Source of the DNA: Chaetorhynchus papuensis
Taxonomy: Eukaryota; Chordata; Aves; Passeriformes; Rhipiduridae
Assembly (NCBI GenBank): GCA_013396525.1
Contig: VWYX01000761.1
Span: 62,001 to 126,000, forward strand
DNA length: 64,000 nucleotides
Direction of reading: 5' to 3'
Shown here: piece by piece, positions 47,601-60,400 of the stretch
Layout of the letters: every line of letters begins with the position of its first letter
How positions within the stretch are numbered: position 1 is the first letter of the stretch
Made by a program: the position numbers and the translations under genes
Notes under the pieces: generated by a model
What the model saw: only the letters and a program-made list of their open reading frames with translations
The model's database searches: none
Told to the model about the DNA's origin: nothing

Positions 47601-50600
47601 CTGGAGTAACAGTTTCCCCTGTGGAAAAATAGGTTATTGGGCTGAATTTTACCATCAGGTGAAATTTTTTTCAAATTTGAATCTCCAAATCAAATCCCTA
47701 AGGAATAACTTACAAGTGAGTGAAAAAGTACAGATAAAGAAGAGCCCAAATTGCTAAAATAGTCACTTCATCCCACACATGCAATTCTCTTTTCTTTGTG
47801 TCTCAGTTTGTATGGATTTATATTCTCATGACCTTACAGAGCTAAAGTCCAAGCTAACTAATTAGCACTCCTGTAAGGTTCACCCCTAATACAACCATTC
47901 CCAGGGAAGTGGCAGGACAAAGGTCTGGGAGAAGATTAGGTCTCAGTTTGCTCTCCACAACATTCTGTGGTTGATCCTTCCCTGTATCCCACTCCCCTTT
48001 CTTTCTCTTGTCTGCTGATCTGGCAGTCCCTGAATATTAGCCCTAAAGCTAAATGTTCAGTGTAGTTGGAGAGGGAAAAAAATGAGCTTGTCTGTATCAG
48101 AGGGAAGGAAAAAAATATAAATTGAGTCCTATCAGGCATAGAACCCCACACCCCCTCCCCAAAACCAAACCCACAGAAATCAGAACAGCCAGCCCCCACC
48201 CCTGGCAAACAAACAGCTGAATGAGCTTCAAGCTGACCCAGTCAGATTCCTTGTTTTATCAATAAATTGCATTATCTCTGCCTTGATTATTTCCACTACA
48301 GAGGGTATCTGCAAGGTTATCAAGACCCAAGTGACTTAATAAGATCACAAAGAGATACAGCTGATAATTGTTTCCTGACAGGTTTATGTCCGCAGCTGAT
48401 GCGCCTTTCAGGAGTTTGATTTTTTTGCAGACAAGTCTAAGCAGGAACATATGCAGGGCTTTCTCACAGTGGAGTCTGGGGTGGTGCAGGGGAGAGGCAG
48501 AGGGGAAGGTGGCACTGATCTGAAGCAAGGAAGCCCCTTCTTGTCACTCAGCCTTGAGAACTTCTTAGCGCCTTGTTAAATCCACTGATAAATGCATATC
48601 TCAGTGAAGCTCCAAGAGGATAACAGCATATTGGGAGATTTTACTTTACAGATTGCCTTATAGACAAGAGAAAATTGATTTCTGAACCTACACAAAAGGC
48701 TTGCTGTGCTTTGTGAGTGTATTGATCTGGCAGCAGTACAGCAGCTGTGAGCTCAAATGTCTGTGCTGCCGGCATAATCAGAACCATGCTACATGCAGGA
48801 TGCAGCAACCTTCAAGAGCTTAACAAGCCAGAGAGGGGACCTGTCAATTGCTTTCAGGGTTAACAGCAGGGTAAAGAAGCAGTGTATATGGGGAACTATC
48901 AAAGCTATTGCAAAAAAGAGATGAGGAAATGACAAAAGAAAATTTAAAAGCACATGAAAATCACTGGAAGATACAAAAGTACCTGATTATTCTCCTATTG
49001 TACAGATATGTTAGCTTTATAGTACTTAAGAAAATCCAATATGCAGCCCAATTACATACAGTCTGAAAAACAAATCTCTGTTTCAAAATGTCTGGGTGAT
49101 ATCATTGTTCTGTGTTTACCTTTCTCATATTTTCCAGCAGTCCTGAAGACCTCCTGTGCTGAGCAAAGCTTTTTATGGTAGGAAAGAATCTGCTTTGTTA
49201 TTCTTAATGTTTTCCAGGCATCTTTCATCATAATAGAACATCATATTTTTGGCTTGTGACTATATTTATGTATTATTTTTATCTTGATTTCAGTACATAC
49301 ACGTTTTCTCCCAATGGCTTTCTGGTATGAGCTGACTTTCCACAGTTTTCCTCTTGATATAATACTTGTAGCTGACATTTTCTGAAATTATGGGTTTTGT
49401 TCAGGCAGTAGCACAGTGCACAAAAGAAAGGTAATAGCGGCGGTTTATAGCATGTGGATTTGGCTTTGAGGTTAGTGAGTAAGCCATTAACATATGTTCT
49501 ATTCTTGCAAATGCTCACACAGAGAGCTCCTTCAGGGTGCCAGGAAGCACAATGAACCGGGAGCACTTCCTCCGCATGACTTTGCAGAATGCCTCTCAGT
49601 TTTCTTTTTCCGGAGACACACCATGGAGGTAGAAGCTGAAAACCTGTCTGTTCTGGTCAGGGGGAACGCTGCTGGAACGATGAAGTGTGCTTTTTTAGCT
49701 CCTTATGCTCGTTATTTGTGAATCATGTTAAAGCACAGCAATATCAGTTCCACTTGCTCCTCTAGTATGTGAGTCTCCTGAGTGTTCACTAAGCAGGCTT
49801 TGTTAGGCAGCTGCCCTCACTACACTCTCACAGTGCTCAGAATCAAACAGGCTTTTAAAAACAGCTTTTGTTTGTCTTTCTTTTGTGCAGTTAGATATAG
49901 AAACTACTTTTTTTAATTTTTAATTAATGAAAAAGAAGGTCCAGAGGAGGATTAAATTTAAACAGCAAGTGGCCCTGACTGCAGCGGTAACATCTGGAAA
50001 CCCACAGTTATCTCTCTTGGTAGCTGTGCAATTACAGAATGTACCTATGAGTGAAAATGCTCAGTAATGTATTACTCTTCTCTGATGGCTGTGCCAGGGA
50101 AAGCATCCATTAACAGGAAGACCGGATCTTATTCATCCATCTAGATGAATCAGACCTAACTATGTACTAGAAATATATCATTCCAGTATCTTTGCTTTGG
50201 TAATCAAGAATTTAGAAATGTGGATGCATTGAGCATTTTATAGAGATAGGTACATTCACCACACAGCTAAAAAGACAATTCATATATTCATGGAATAGTC
50301 TGTATTCACTCTGAAAGAGAGGTTGGTATTTTCAAGACTTAAGTGTCAAAATTGTGGCTGTCAGCCACAGAGTCCTTTTGAGCTAATAGGAATTTGTCCC
50401 ATAAGTTGCAGAGCCCACAAACCCAAGTCACCAAACCTTCTGTTCTCTACTACTCAGCTGGAGAATGATATGACCAATATTTAAGACTCATTCTTTAATG
50501 GATAAGGCATGGAAAAGGCTCCAGAGTTCTGGGAGTCCTTGCCCAGGAACCACCATATTTAGAACTAATTTGAACATCTCTGAACATATCAAGAGTACCT

Positions 50601-51599
50601 TCATTTTAATTAGTTTTCATCTCGGAAATTAACTATAACAATATCAGTTTTTCGAAGCAAGAACTAGAGAAGGGTGGCAAAGCCATGGGATTTCTTCATT
50701 CCTTTTGTAACAAAGAACTCACAACCTACAGCATGCTAGGTTCCTGCAAAGAGGAGCCTGTATGCCTCCATCAACTCAGTACGGAAATCACACTCTTGCT
50801 TCAGGAGGACGACGTCATGAGACATTAAAAATACAGATGAACTCATTCACATTCCTAGTTCTCCTTCACTTCCACTAATGGGAAAGCAGCATTAGCTACA
50901 GAAAAATCCTTTATTGCTCTACATGATCTCACTCATGTCTGTACTAATCTAGACCTTGGTCAGAAACAATGGATGCAATATCTCTTATTGCAAAAGTGTG
51001 TGAAGCGCTGGTTCAGAGTCAGGCATGGCTGAGCTGCTGATGGGCAGCAAAACTACGCTGCAGTGTCTCCTCTCTCATGGGCCTGGCTTACAAGTAGCTC
51101 TAGGCAGAGTTAATGGGGGGACTGTGCCAGCCCTCTTGCTTCTTCCTCTTCCCTCTGAAAAGCCTGAACTGATGCGGTTGTTAGTAGCTACCTACTTACT
51201 TAACACATTGCTCCATCTCTTCTCCTTTTCTGTGCCTCTCACTGCCTTTCATCTCTCATCACATGTTGAGATCACTAGGTCATTGAGAGAAGGACTGATA
51301 TTTATTTTGTGTTCATAGCATCTATTTTGTGAAGTGTTAAATGGCATCTGTAGGCACTTTCAAAAAACAAGCAAGCAATATAATGCCTTTTGAGCAATTA
51401 CTGTGGCAGTGTTAAGATGTATTTGCCCCATTGAACGAAATGATGCTTACAAAGCAAATAAAATTCACTCTGGAATGTGAGGGGTGGTAAATCAAAGTAA
51501 GACGAGATGAATATATCAACTTAGCTAATCTTACTGACTCAAAAATTCTTAGTCTGCTCAGTTTACAGTACAATTGCTGGAAATTATTCATGTTGTTTT
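42161..51599. other. Noncoding unique sequence
   Basis: About 9.4 kb, AT-rich, with no open stretch above about 123 codons and no recognised transposon, RNA gene or promoter. It holds the (TG)15 microsatellite and an AT-rich ATATATA stretch at 47058-47091. Confidence 0.55.
44631..44660 (+). repeat. (TG)15 microsatellite
   Basis: Thirty bases of perfect TG repeat. The histidine/threonine and cysteine/valine runs in overlapping open frames come from this repeat and are not protein. Confidence 0.97.
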
Positions 51600-51624
51600 C
51601 TATTTCTTCTCCAGTTTTTTTTTA

Positions 51625-52346
51625 CTACTGAAATGGAATAAGAGCAGCTCTGAGAAGGAGGACATGGGATTGTTGGTTGATGGAAAGCTCAACACTAGGC
51701 AGCAATGTGTGGTTGCAGCCCAGGAAGCCAAAAATGTCCTGGGCTGCATCAAAAGCAGCGTGGCCAGCAGGTCAGGGGAGGTGGCTCTGCACATCTACTC
51801 TGCTCTTATGACACCCTGCCTGGAGTTCGGCTTCCATCTCTGGTCCCTGACATAGGAAGGACACGGACCTGCTGGAGTGAGTCCAGAGGAGGGCCACAAA
51901 GATGCTCAGAGGGCTGGAACATCTCTCCTGTGAGGACAGCCTGAGATAGCTGGGGTTGTTCAGCCTGAAGAAGAGAAGGCTCTGGGGAAAACTCATAGCT
52001 GTCTTTAAATTCCTAAAGGGTTTTTTATAAAAAGAATGAAGAGAGACTTTTTATTAAGGCCTGTAGTGACAGGACAAGGGGTAACAGTGATAAACTGAAA
52101 GGGGGTAGACTTAGATTAGATATTAAGTAGAATTTTTTTACAGTGAGGATGGTGAGACACAGGAACAGGTTGCCCAGAGAAATTGTGGATGGCCCATCTC
52201 TGGAAGTGTTCAAGGCCAGGTTAGATGGAGCTTTGAGCAAATTTGTTCAGTGGAAGATGTTCCTGCCAATGGCAGGTGGATTGGAAGTAGGTGATCCCCA
52301 AGGTCCCTTCAAACTCACACCATTTTATGAGTCTGTGATTGTGTGA
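51625..52346 (+). mobile_element. CR1 LINE, 3' part with decayed reverse-transcriptase C-terminus
   Basis: The frame ending at 51855 reads LGCIKSSVASRSGEV followed by a YSAL segment, the conserved CR1 reverse-transcriptase C-terminal region. A TAG stop at 51853-51855 and then a frame change break it. Further downstream the diagnostic words continue (GAGGAGGGCCACAAAGATG, GGTTGTTCAGCCTGAAG, AGGAACAGGTTGCCCAGAG). The 3' end is a decayed octamer terminus near 52344. It differs in its 3' end from the copy at 39.4 kb, so it is another CR1 subfamily (CR1-J or CR1-F type from memory). It is 5'-truncated and cannot move itself. Confidence 0.92.
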
Positions 52347-53133
52347 AACTCCACTAATCACAGTGCAGTCTGCAATAATGAAGGCTCAGTCACATTGTAC
52401 TGGTACACAGACTCCTTACTCTGTTTGGAAATGAAAACACATAAAGACCAGATTCATCTTAATAACACCATGCCTTTATGTATCAGAAGTACTTTAAAGA
52501 TCTGACCTAGAGCTGGAACTCAGCTGTAATATCTAAGGAAGCAGTGGGTAAGCCATTTTAAATCTTGAAATTATTATGATCTTTCAAATCATCAAGAAAT
52601 GAAATGCCTTTGGTCATGTCAGTAACTTAATAAAATAATTTGGATTGGGTTTTTTTGTTGTTGTTTAATTTGATAGTATCAGGAAAAAGTTACATCTGGG
52701 ACACTGTAAACTGGGAAAATTCACAGGCATGCCCAATTTCATATCTGTGAAGGCTGCTGTAGCAAGAGGCTGTCTTTAGACTAAAACACAGGTTTGGCAC
52801 CCATATTTCCTAATACTTCAAGCAACTGGATCTAAAACATCACCTGAGAGAACACTGTGACTGGTTACATTTATGACAATGGCCACAAATATGTGAAGAG
52901 AATAAAAAGCATTGACGAGCAAACTTCTCTATTTTTCTGTGACTATTCAAAAATACATGAATGTGGAGACAGTGAAAAGGATGCATCCATCAATATTTTA
53001 AATGATATCTTTAGCACATAAGTTCAATAAAGTGACTATGCATTCAGTGGACCTGCTTTAAATCTTGTACTGCAGTGATCTATACATACACACTCTACCA
53101 GCACAGCCTGTAGTCATCACCCTTTTAAATGAC

Positions 53134-53148
53134 AGAGAGAGAGAGAGA
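53134..53148 (+). repeat. (AG)n short microsatellite
   Basis: About seven AG units, perfect but short. Confidence 0.8.
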
Positions 53149-54452
53149 TGGCATTTGTTCTCTAGTCTGAACACAGCACTTCGAAAAGGTAAAAATATTT
53201 ATTTGATTCACTAGGATTTAAATGGTTTTCCAGGAGAACAGTTTCCAATTACTACTCTCTATTTGCAGAAATGGGACTGTCATTCAGGGTTTGCCTGTGA
53301 TTTAGATTGAATCTGCAACAGTGATCAGGAAATAAAAGACTTCTAGTGAAAACCTGTATATCTTTGGCTAGCCAATTGCCCTACAGACCTTGTGCTAGTT
53401 TTATATCTGGTTGTTGCTATCTAGATGGTTTTTTGTTCAGATCTCAGCATCTGTTTTGTTCCCACACAAGCACACATTAAACTTCTCTTCCTACAACATT
53501 TAAGTAAAGCCTCTTGCCTTCCAGAGCTTTCTCAGCATTGTAGCTCAGAAACACACAAAACATCAGGTGAAGCTGAGGATTGTGCTCTTGAGTCTTTGGC
53601 AGTATTTATCAAGGCCTTCCAGGTCAGCAGAATTCAGAGCTTCTTTTTCTTTGCCAAATTTGGGACCTGGTCACGACAGCTCATAACCAATTACCACTCA
53701 TCAGTTAAGTCATACCTTTTAGGTAACGGCAGTTGATATGAATGGACTTAATCTAAGTTCTGCCCCTTGGGCATTATCCCTGAAGACTTCAGTAAGAACT
53801 TGACAGACCTATTAGTTAACAGTGGCTTCTTAATATAATTTTGGCTTATTAATTAATGAACCATGTAAATCACATTCAACATAGTGATGAGGTGGCCTCA
53901 AATCAAATAACTATGAAGGTCAAGGAAAGGAGGTGAATAAGCTTCAGGGTTTTGTAGCCTTTGGCTGTATATGCTTTCTCTTCTCCTTTGACATACCTGA
54001 CTATTTCATACAGCCAGCACTGGCAGGGATGTCTCTATCAGCATGGAAAAAGCTAGGAATCCGCAGGAATCTTTCCCTAGCTCAGAGAACATCTAAGAAT
54101 GAGTCCTGAAGCAACTTGCAGAAATGTCATTATAAGAAACCACCCTTTTCTTCTTTCCAGATTAAAAAGGATTCATTGTGTATGTGACCACTTGGACTTG
54201 GAGGAGATCCAAAAGCTCTTTCCTTGTGCTATTTTCTCAGCCTAGGGCTGACAACCTAAGAAAAATCATGGAGTTAGACACATTGTACTCTTCAGTCATA
54301 CAAAACAAACAAAAAAAAAGGCCATAAACACATCCATTTCAAAGGGGAACAGCATCCTCATGTATTGCAGGGGACTCAAAACTAACAGATCTACCCAGGT
54401 ACGCCACTAGTGAGCAACAGGCTAAAAGATGGAAACTAAAAAATAAAGCCAT

Positions 54453-54484
54453 AGGAGGAAAGAAAGAAAGGAAAGAAAAAAAAG
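54453..54484 (+). repeat. Purine tract, GAAA-type
   Basis: An uninterrupted run of A and G with GAAA and GGAAA units, adjoining further A-rich sequence. Confidence 0.8.
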
Positions 54485-55417
54485 TCAAAGAAATAAAGTA
54501 CAGATTGTGAATAATCAGACAATTTACAACAAAGACTGCTAGGATTATCACAAGTATAGTACAAGAAACAGTTGGAGCTCTGAAGAGGTCTCATGGCGAA
54601 GGGTAGCTCCAAGAAGGGTCTGTCCTCCTTCCCACAACAGGAAGGCAGCAGCACTGCAAGGGAGGCTGCTGGCTCCCAAAAGGCATCCTGCCCAAGAGGC
54701 TGCCTGCACCCCGGTGCTCCTTTGCACTGCAAGATTTCTTGTGATGGGAATGGATTGTGAAGCCAGAAAGGGGCATTACAGGAGTGTGCAAAGTGGGAGC
54801 ACCTGCACCAGTCCCAGGCGAAGGTAAGCTACAGCAGAGAGAAGCAGGAATGCAGGCAGCTCTTGTGTCAATATTTGTTTTTTCCTGAATGCATCATTTA
54901 ACAAATATTTTCCTGGAGTCTGGCTGTTACTCTGCTCTGTCTGGGCACCTTCAGAGCACACAAGTGCAGCTGCTGAGTGTGAGTCATGCCAACGTGATCC
55001 ATGTCAGCACCAAGGGACTTCAGCACAGGCCATGGAGGGTCATCCCATGTGAGTGATATCCCCAGCAAGGTCATAAACCCCAGGGAGCTCAGGGCACACC
55101 TGAGATATCATTATATGTGTTGAAAGATTCTCTTTTTAGTCTCAAGCCATTCATAGGGCTATTTTACCACGATAAGAAATCTCAGCTTTTCTTCCCTTTT
55201 TCTAGGGTTTTGGTTTGTGGAGGTTTGTAGTTTTTTTGGAGAGCAGTGACAGCTGAATAACTGGACTGGTAGCAAAACCACTGAGTTCCTATACTGTCTT
55301 TGCCAACTTGTTGTATGACTGACAGCACATCATTTCACTTTTTGTCTCAATTTTCTACTAGTATATGAGGATAACAATAGTCCAAGTGGTTTTGAGAGAC
55401 TAAATTCACTAATATCT

Positions 55418-55483
55418 TAAGCCAAAGCCCATTGAAGTCAATGGAAAAGCTCTCAATTACCTTGAAGGGCTTCAGGCCAGACC
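55418..55483. repeat. Ancient sauropsid repeat relic with imperfect palindrome
   Basis: AAGCCCATTGAAGTCAATGG and, 48 bases across, CTTGAAGGGCTTCAGGCC form an imperfect inverted repeat (about 13 of 20 positions by hand count). The pattern matches a widespread old sauropsid repeat in which the CATTGAAGTCAATGG motif and its complement bracket a short spacer and are followed by a CAGGCC word. Family name not assigned. Confidence 0.45.
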
Positions 55484-57385
55484 TTGCTTATTCAGTCTTT
55501 CAAGAAGCGTTTGAAAACCCTTTAAACAGTGCCCTACGTGTGCAAAGGTATTAGTGATTACAGGGGTGAGGAATAAACTTTTCAACTGATATAAGTACAC
55601 ACGAATAATGCTTTCTGAAGTCTCATTTTTAGTGAACTTTACTTCTTCTGGGAAAAAAATACATATAAAACAATGTCAACACTCACTATTGTCTTCAGTA
55701 GTCGAGAAAACAAAGCATTTATTCTGTTAACCACAGACTCTTTCTGATTTGCAAAAAATGCAGATTTAGACAGATCTGAAGGCAATACAGTCATGTACAA
55801 TAGCTGTCATTCTTTAATAATTTATGGCCAGTCTTTGCAAACCTTTGTGACAGGTTTCAGTTGATTGACAGCTTGTGGGCCAGAGACACACAAACAGGTT
55901 TTAAAGCTCCAAGACAGACCTAATTTTCTCTAATAAGATTAGTTTCCTCTGTATAAGACTGCCCTGTGAATAGAAGACCATCATTTATAGTGGTCTATCT
56001 ACTGTTATGCTCTACAGAGACTGACAGACTTCACTGTATCTCTGGACTAAGGTCAATAAGCTCTTAGATTTTTTGGGAGACTTTATGGTCACAAGGATCA
56101 ATCTGATGTCAAGGTCTTCTCTGCATCTGGGTAACTTGGTAGAGAAGCTCAGCAACCAACTGGTGTGTAACAGAGAGAAAGCACCAGTGCTGGCAGGGAT
56201 GATGGTGTCCAACCCTGTTCTTCTGAAGCGAGAGCAGGGAAACCCCACAGACTAGATAGTTCATGTTGAAGGAAACAAAGAGGAGAAAGAGGAAAGCTGC
56301 CATTTTAAAATTACTTGGAAATGGCTTAAGTTAAAATCTTGAACTATGAGATATTTTTAAAATAATTTTCAGAGAAAAAAATTCAATTGCTGACACTGAA
56401 CTCATTTAGATACAATCAAATTGTTTGCTTCGGTTACGGACCACAAGAAAAAATTAAGCCAAATGTTTCAGTGTTTTCTATAAAAAGATGTCCTGTTTCT
56501 TCACTATGCAGCAATCTTTACCCCATTGTTTTTAGAAATCTTCAATATCTGCCTGAAAAGATTTTAAAACATCAGAACAAAGCACTTCCAGTTGAAGTGA
56601 AACATATTACTCAGAACAGCTTGCCTGTTCCTTTGTATTTCCAACGTGATCAACAAATTAGAACACAGAACACAAAACACACACCATTATTCATCCAGTC
56701 CTAATGAAATAATTGCTTAGCAGAGTTGTGCTCGAGGGTTCAGAGTCCCCAACAGTTACAGAGTACAGAAAGAGAGAAAGTGGGAAAGATAAGGTTGCAG
56801 GGGAACTCTAACCCAATAACCCAGACATTTTGCAGGCAGTAAATTCTGAAGTATTCTCATAGTAATTGACATCACAAATGCTCCAACCTGAATATATTGA
56901 TTGCCAAGGTCAGCATTTTAGGCAGCAACAGCAGACATCCTCATCCATTAGCCCTGAAATATTGATTTCAATCAGGAAAATAGAAACCAGAAAAAAAAAT
57001 ACTCAAGCAATAAAATGATCTTTCTCTATCTTTTTCTCCCAGACATGGGAACAGACATGCTATTCAGAGTATATCAGTATTTATAGGATTGCTGAAGACC
57101 CATATGGATTTCCCGTTCTTCAGCCTATTAAACATGCATTTGTATTCAAAATGGCTAAAAAAACCCAATTCAAATGTGAAACCAGATAACAGACAAGAGC
57201 ATAGCTTTGGCTTTACTTTGCTTGATAGAGCAGGATGGATCTCAAAACTGCAAGTTTTCTTCTTAAAACAATTAGAGAAGGTACAAAGTGTTTTTCAAAT
57301 GAAACCTAGTATTTGCCAAATGCTTAATTATATAGCAAACACGAACCACTAAGAAAGTCTCCCAAGGCTAGAAACTCTTGCTAAA
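55484..57385. other. Noncoding unique sequence
   Basis: No recognised feature. A 105-codon open frame at 56387-56704 has no known domain or splice context. Confidence 0.55.
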
Positions 57386-57428
57386 ATTGCTTTCTCAATG
57401 ATTATTGCTTTCTCAATGATTATTGCTT
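57386..57428 (+). repeat. Tandem repeat, 18-bp unit, about 2.4 copies
   Basis: ATTGCTTTCTCAATGATT occurs at 57386 and 57404, followed by a partial third copy ATTGCTTC. The full copies are identical. Confidence 0.92.
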
Positions 57429-60400
57429 CATCTTTTTAAGTGATATTACTTAAAATTAAAAACAGTGCAGTTAAACACAATTCACTAGATTTTATAAACC
57501 TGGACGGAAGTAAAAATTTTTCCCAAACACTTAAACGGTTCACAGTATGTATTTTTTTAAAAACAAAAATAACAGTCAGTGTCTTTTCTGGCTAGATGTG
57601 TGACGAAATATTATTCAATGCTAACTCATATGAGGATGACTTTAACTATTTTCTAAATCCATATGTAAAAGGGAAAAGTAAACAAAATTCTCAGAAAAAA
57701 CTGACTTCCATGGGCATGATCCTTTTTTGAAAACAACATTCCTTGTTCCCTGCTAGGAACACTTAATTTTTGCTTCTTTTCTGTCACATGACAAATTTTC
57801 AGGAGGAATGTAGTGAGGCTAGAAGGAAGCTGAGCAAACTGACTGCTGTATGTATATAGGTTTTGTGGCCAAAGGCGGGTGGACAAAGCATACCATGTGC
57901 AATTAAAAAGCTGGCACCTGCACAAATAGAGCCACTCAGCAAGAGCTGCAGCAGTTATAACTACAGTGAGCAGTGCACAACTGAAAAGTGATGGTTGTAT
58001 CCCAGGAAACTTGAAACACATAGCAAAATACAGCATGGCTGGAAGCAAAATTGCTGCCTTTCAATTCAAGGGCGCAGTAAGAAAAGGTAGCACAGTAGGT
58101 GGCTATATAAAGTAACACTGAGATTAACTTGACTATTTTTGGTCCCAGCATTTATGTCTGTGAACTATCTGCTGGAACCAGAACAATATACACACTGCAT
58201 GTTTTCTTTTTACTCTATTCCAGTCACAAAATTAGTCCTGCTTCAACACGCTTGTGTACTGCTGCATTACATCTTGGAAACTTTAGTCCTAATAAGTCTT
58301 AAATCTGTGTTGTCTCTCTCTTCCTGTAAGTTTCCACTCTGTATTAGCAGACTACACATGCACAGCGCAGATACAGCTCTTTCCTAGAGAAGAACACAAC
58401 AGCTCAGTATGATCACAACTTGGACAGCAGCAGAGGGAGGAAATTTCTGCCAAGAACACCAGGAAAAAGCACCATGGGAACCATTAGGTTTACGCAGAGG
58501 AAAAACACATCGTTAATGTGAATGACCAGTGCAATAAAACACTGAAACATATTCCTTTATCAGTTTGTTCCCTTGGGAAAGTGAAGGAGTGAAGTCACTC
58601 AGTTAGACTTGCATAAGCTGTTCTAAGGCTCCCAATCTATCTGAATCTATCTTAAGAACTTACTTGTTTGGAAAGAAGGAGGGAGGGAGGAAAAGGGAAG
58701 AAGAGGGTAAAAGTAGAGGAGACTAAACTAAATCCTCTTTTTCTCAGAGGACATCACACTTCAACATAATGGTGTAAATAGAAAAAACTGCAGAAGTTGA
58801 CTATGAGGATAGGTACAAACAGCTCAGTGTCTGCTCTGCCTGTGTTCCAAAGCAGCCAGGTGCAAGGCAGAAATGGTCTGCATAGTCCCACTGCCCACAC
58901 ACACGGGTAGCTCAGAGCAGGGGTGAAAAAACCACACTCATTGGTGTGCCAAGGCCCAGCTGCAGCTGGTAGTAAGCTGCAGTGCCTGGTGCAGATGTGG
59001 AGAGATCGGAGAAGCTTTGGCCTGAGCCATGAACATAATTTATTCCATCTTTCCTGAGGGCCAGGGCTCACCTGCTGTCCCTGGACACCAGTGCCCACAT
59101 TATCAGAACAGGACCTAAAGCGGTGGGAAACTATTGAAACCTTTAATTTCAACAGTCTTTAGGATGGGTTTTTCCATAGAAAAGATGTTTTTTTCTGGTC
59201 TTTAGCATTCACAGCCTATCCACTGGCTCTCAGCAGTGAGGTAACTACCTACTACTCTGGTTAAATCAACCATGGAATAGTAGTAATTTTTCAAAAGTGA
59301 TTTTTAAGAAGGAACTTGAAAATAAAGAGTGATCGATCAGTAATTAAAGCAGGATGGCTACCTTACAACATTCATCCCTAAGGTGAGCAAACAAAAAGGA
59401 GAAACAGAAAACTGGCCAACCACTATAGCTGGCCTATATATTAAATTCAAAAGAGAAGCCCCTCAGTAAGTAATACTACAGCAATTTGTAATCTCTCTTA
59501 TGTATTGATTTCCAGCACAACTGGCAGGACTCAGTACAAAGGAATCAGCGATTTCTGTCTTCCCTTCTCTACAATGGTCTTAAACTAGATAGAGCTATCC
59601 AAAGCTATTGTTGTTTTCAATTTTATCCTGTCTATCATGGGCCAAATAGTCCTGTGAAAATCATCCATTCTGCTCTCACTCCATTTTTACAGGAGACACT
59701 CACGTGACTTTACTTGAACTTTCCAAATGTGTGTCTTCAATAAAGGAGAGCAAAATTTCATCCACCGTATAGAAATTCCAGTTAACAACAGACAGAAACT
59801 AGCTGCCCTCTTTTACTAAAATATCTGTCAAAATATCAAGTTTAGCAGTTCAGCATGGGTGGAAAAAATCTTACAAGGCAATTTATGAGTTCTTCTTTGC
59901 CTTCAAAAAAAAACTTTAAGGGATTTTAACCACTTCTTATTTCTCAGAGAGTCAGTTTAGATAAATATAGCCATCAGCAGTATTTGCAAGTGAGATAAGT
60001 AACCAGTGATTAAACAGTCAATGCCTTTAAATTTAAAGTATTTCCTTCAAGAGGAGAGAACATTCACTTCTCTGGAGGAATTGGCTTAAACAGAAAGCTC
60101 AACTTTATCAATATTGTTAATATTTTCCACCTCTGAGTGCAAGGTAACTAGAATTAGTGGAGTCCATAGCCTAATTTCATAGGGTGCATAGCACCTAAAT
60201 TTTCAAGGATAGAAATATAAAACTTAATTCTTTTTGTGCATGTCCCAGCAAGCTGAAAACCCCAGAAATATTGTCTCTCCTATCCACTACATTCCTGGCT
60301 GGTTGAAGGCTTATAGCTCTTTTGCCCTCTTAGTCTCACATCCTGCTCTAAACTAAATGTTATCCAAAACATAACACTCTTTCATACATAAAAAATAGGA

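Larger units (their letters stand above)
52347..55417. other. Noncoding unique sequence
   Basis: It holds a short (AG)n at 53134-53148 and a purine tract at 54453-54484. A consensus-like donor (gaag/gtaagc) at 54826 lacks a convincing matching acceptor. No gene recognised. Confidence 0.55.

Noticed and set aside
54780..54830. Donor-like gaag/gtaagc at 54826 (+ strand)
   Set aside because: No convincing acceptor with an open frame lies upstream; single donor-like sites are common by chance.
57653..58048. 131-codon hydrophobic open frame (- strand)
   Set aside because: Hydrophobic character comes from T-rich codons on this strand; no family match and no exon signals.
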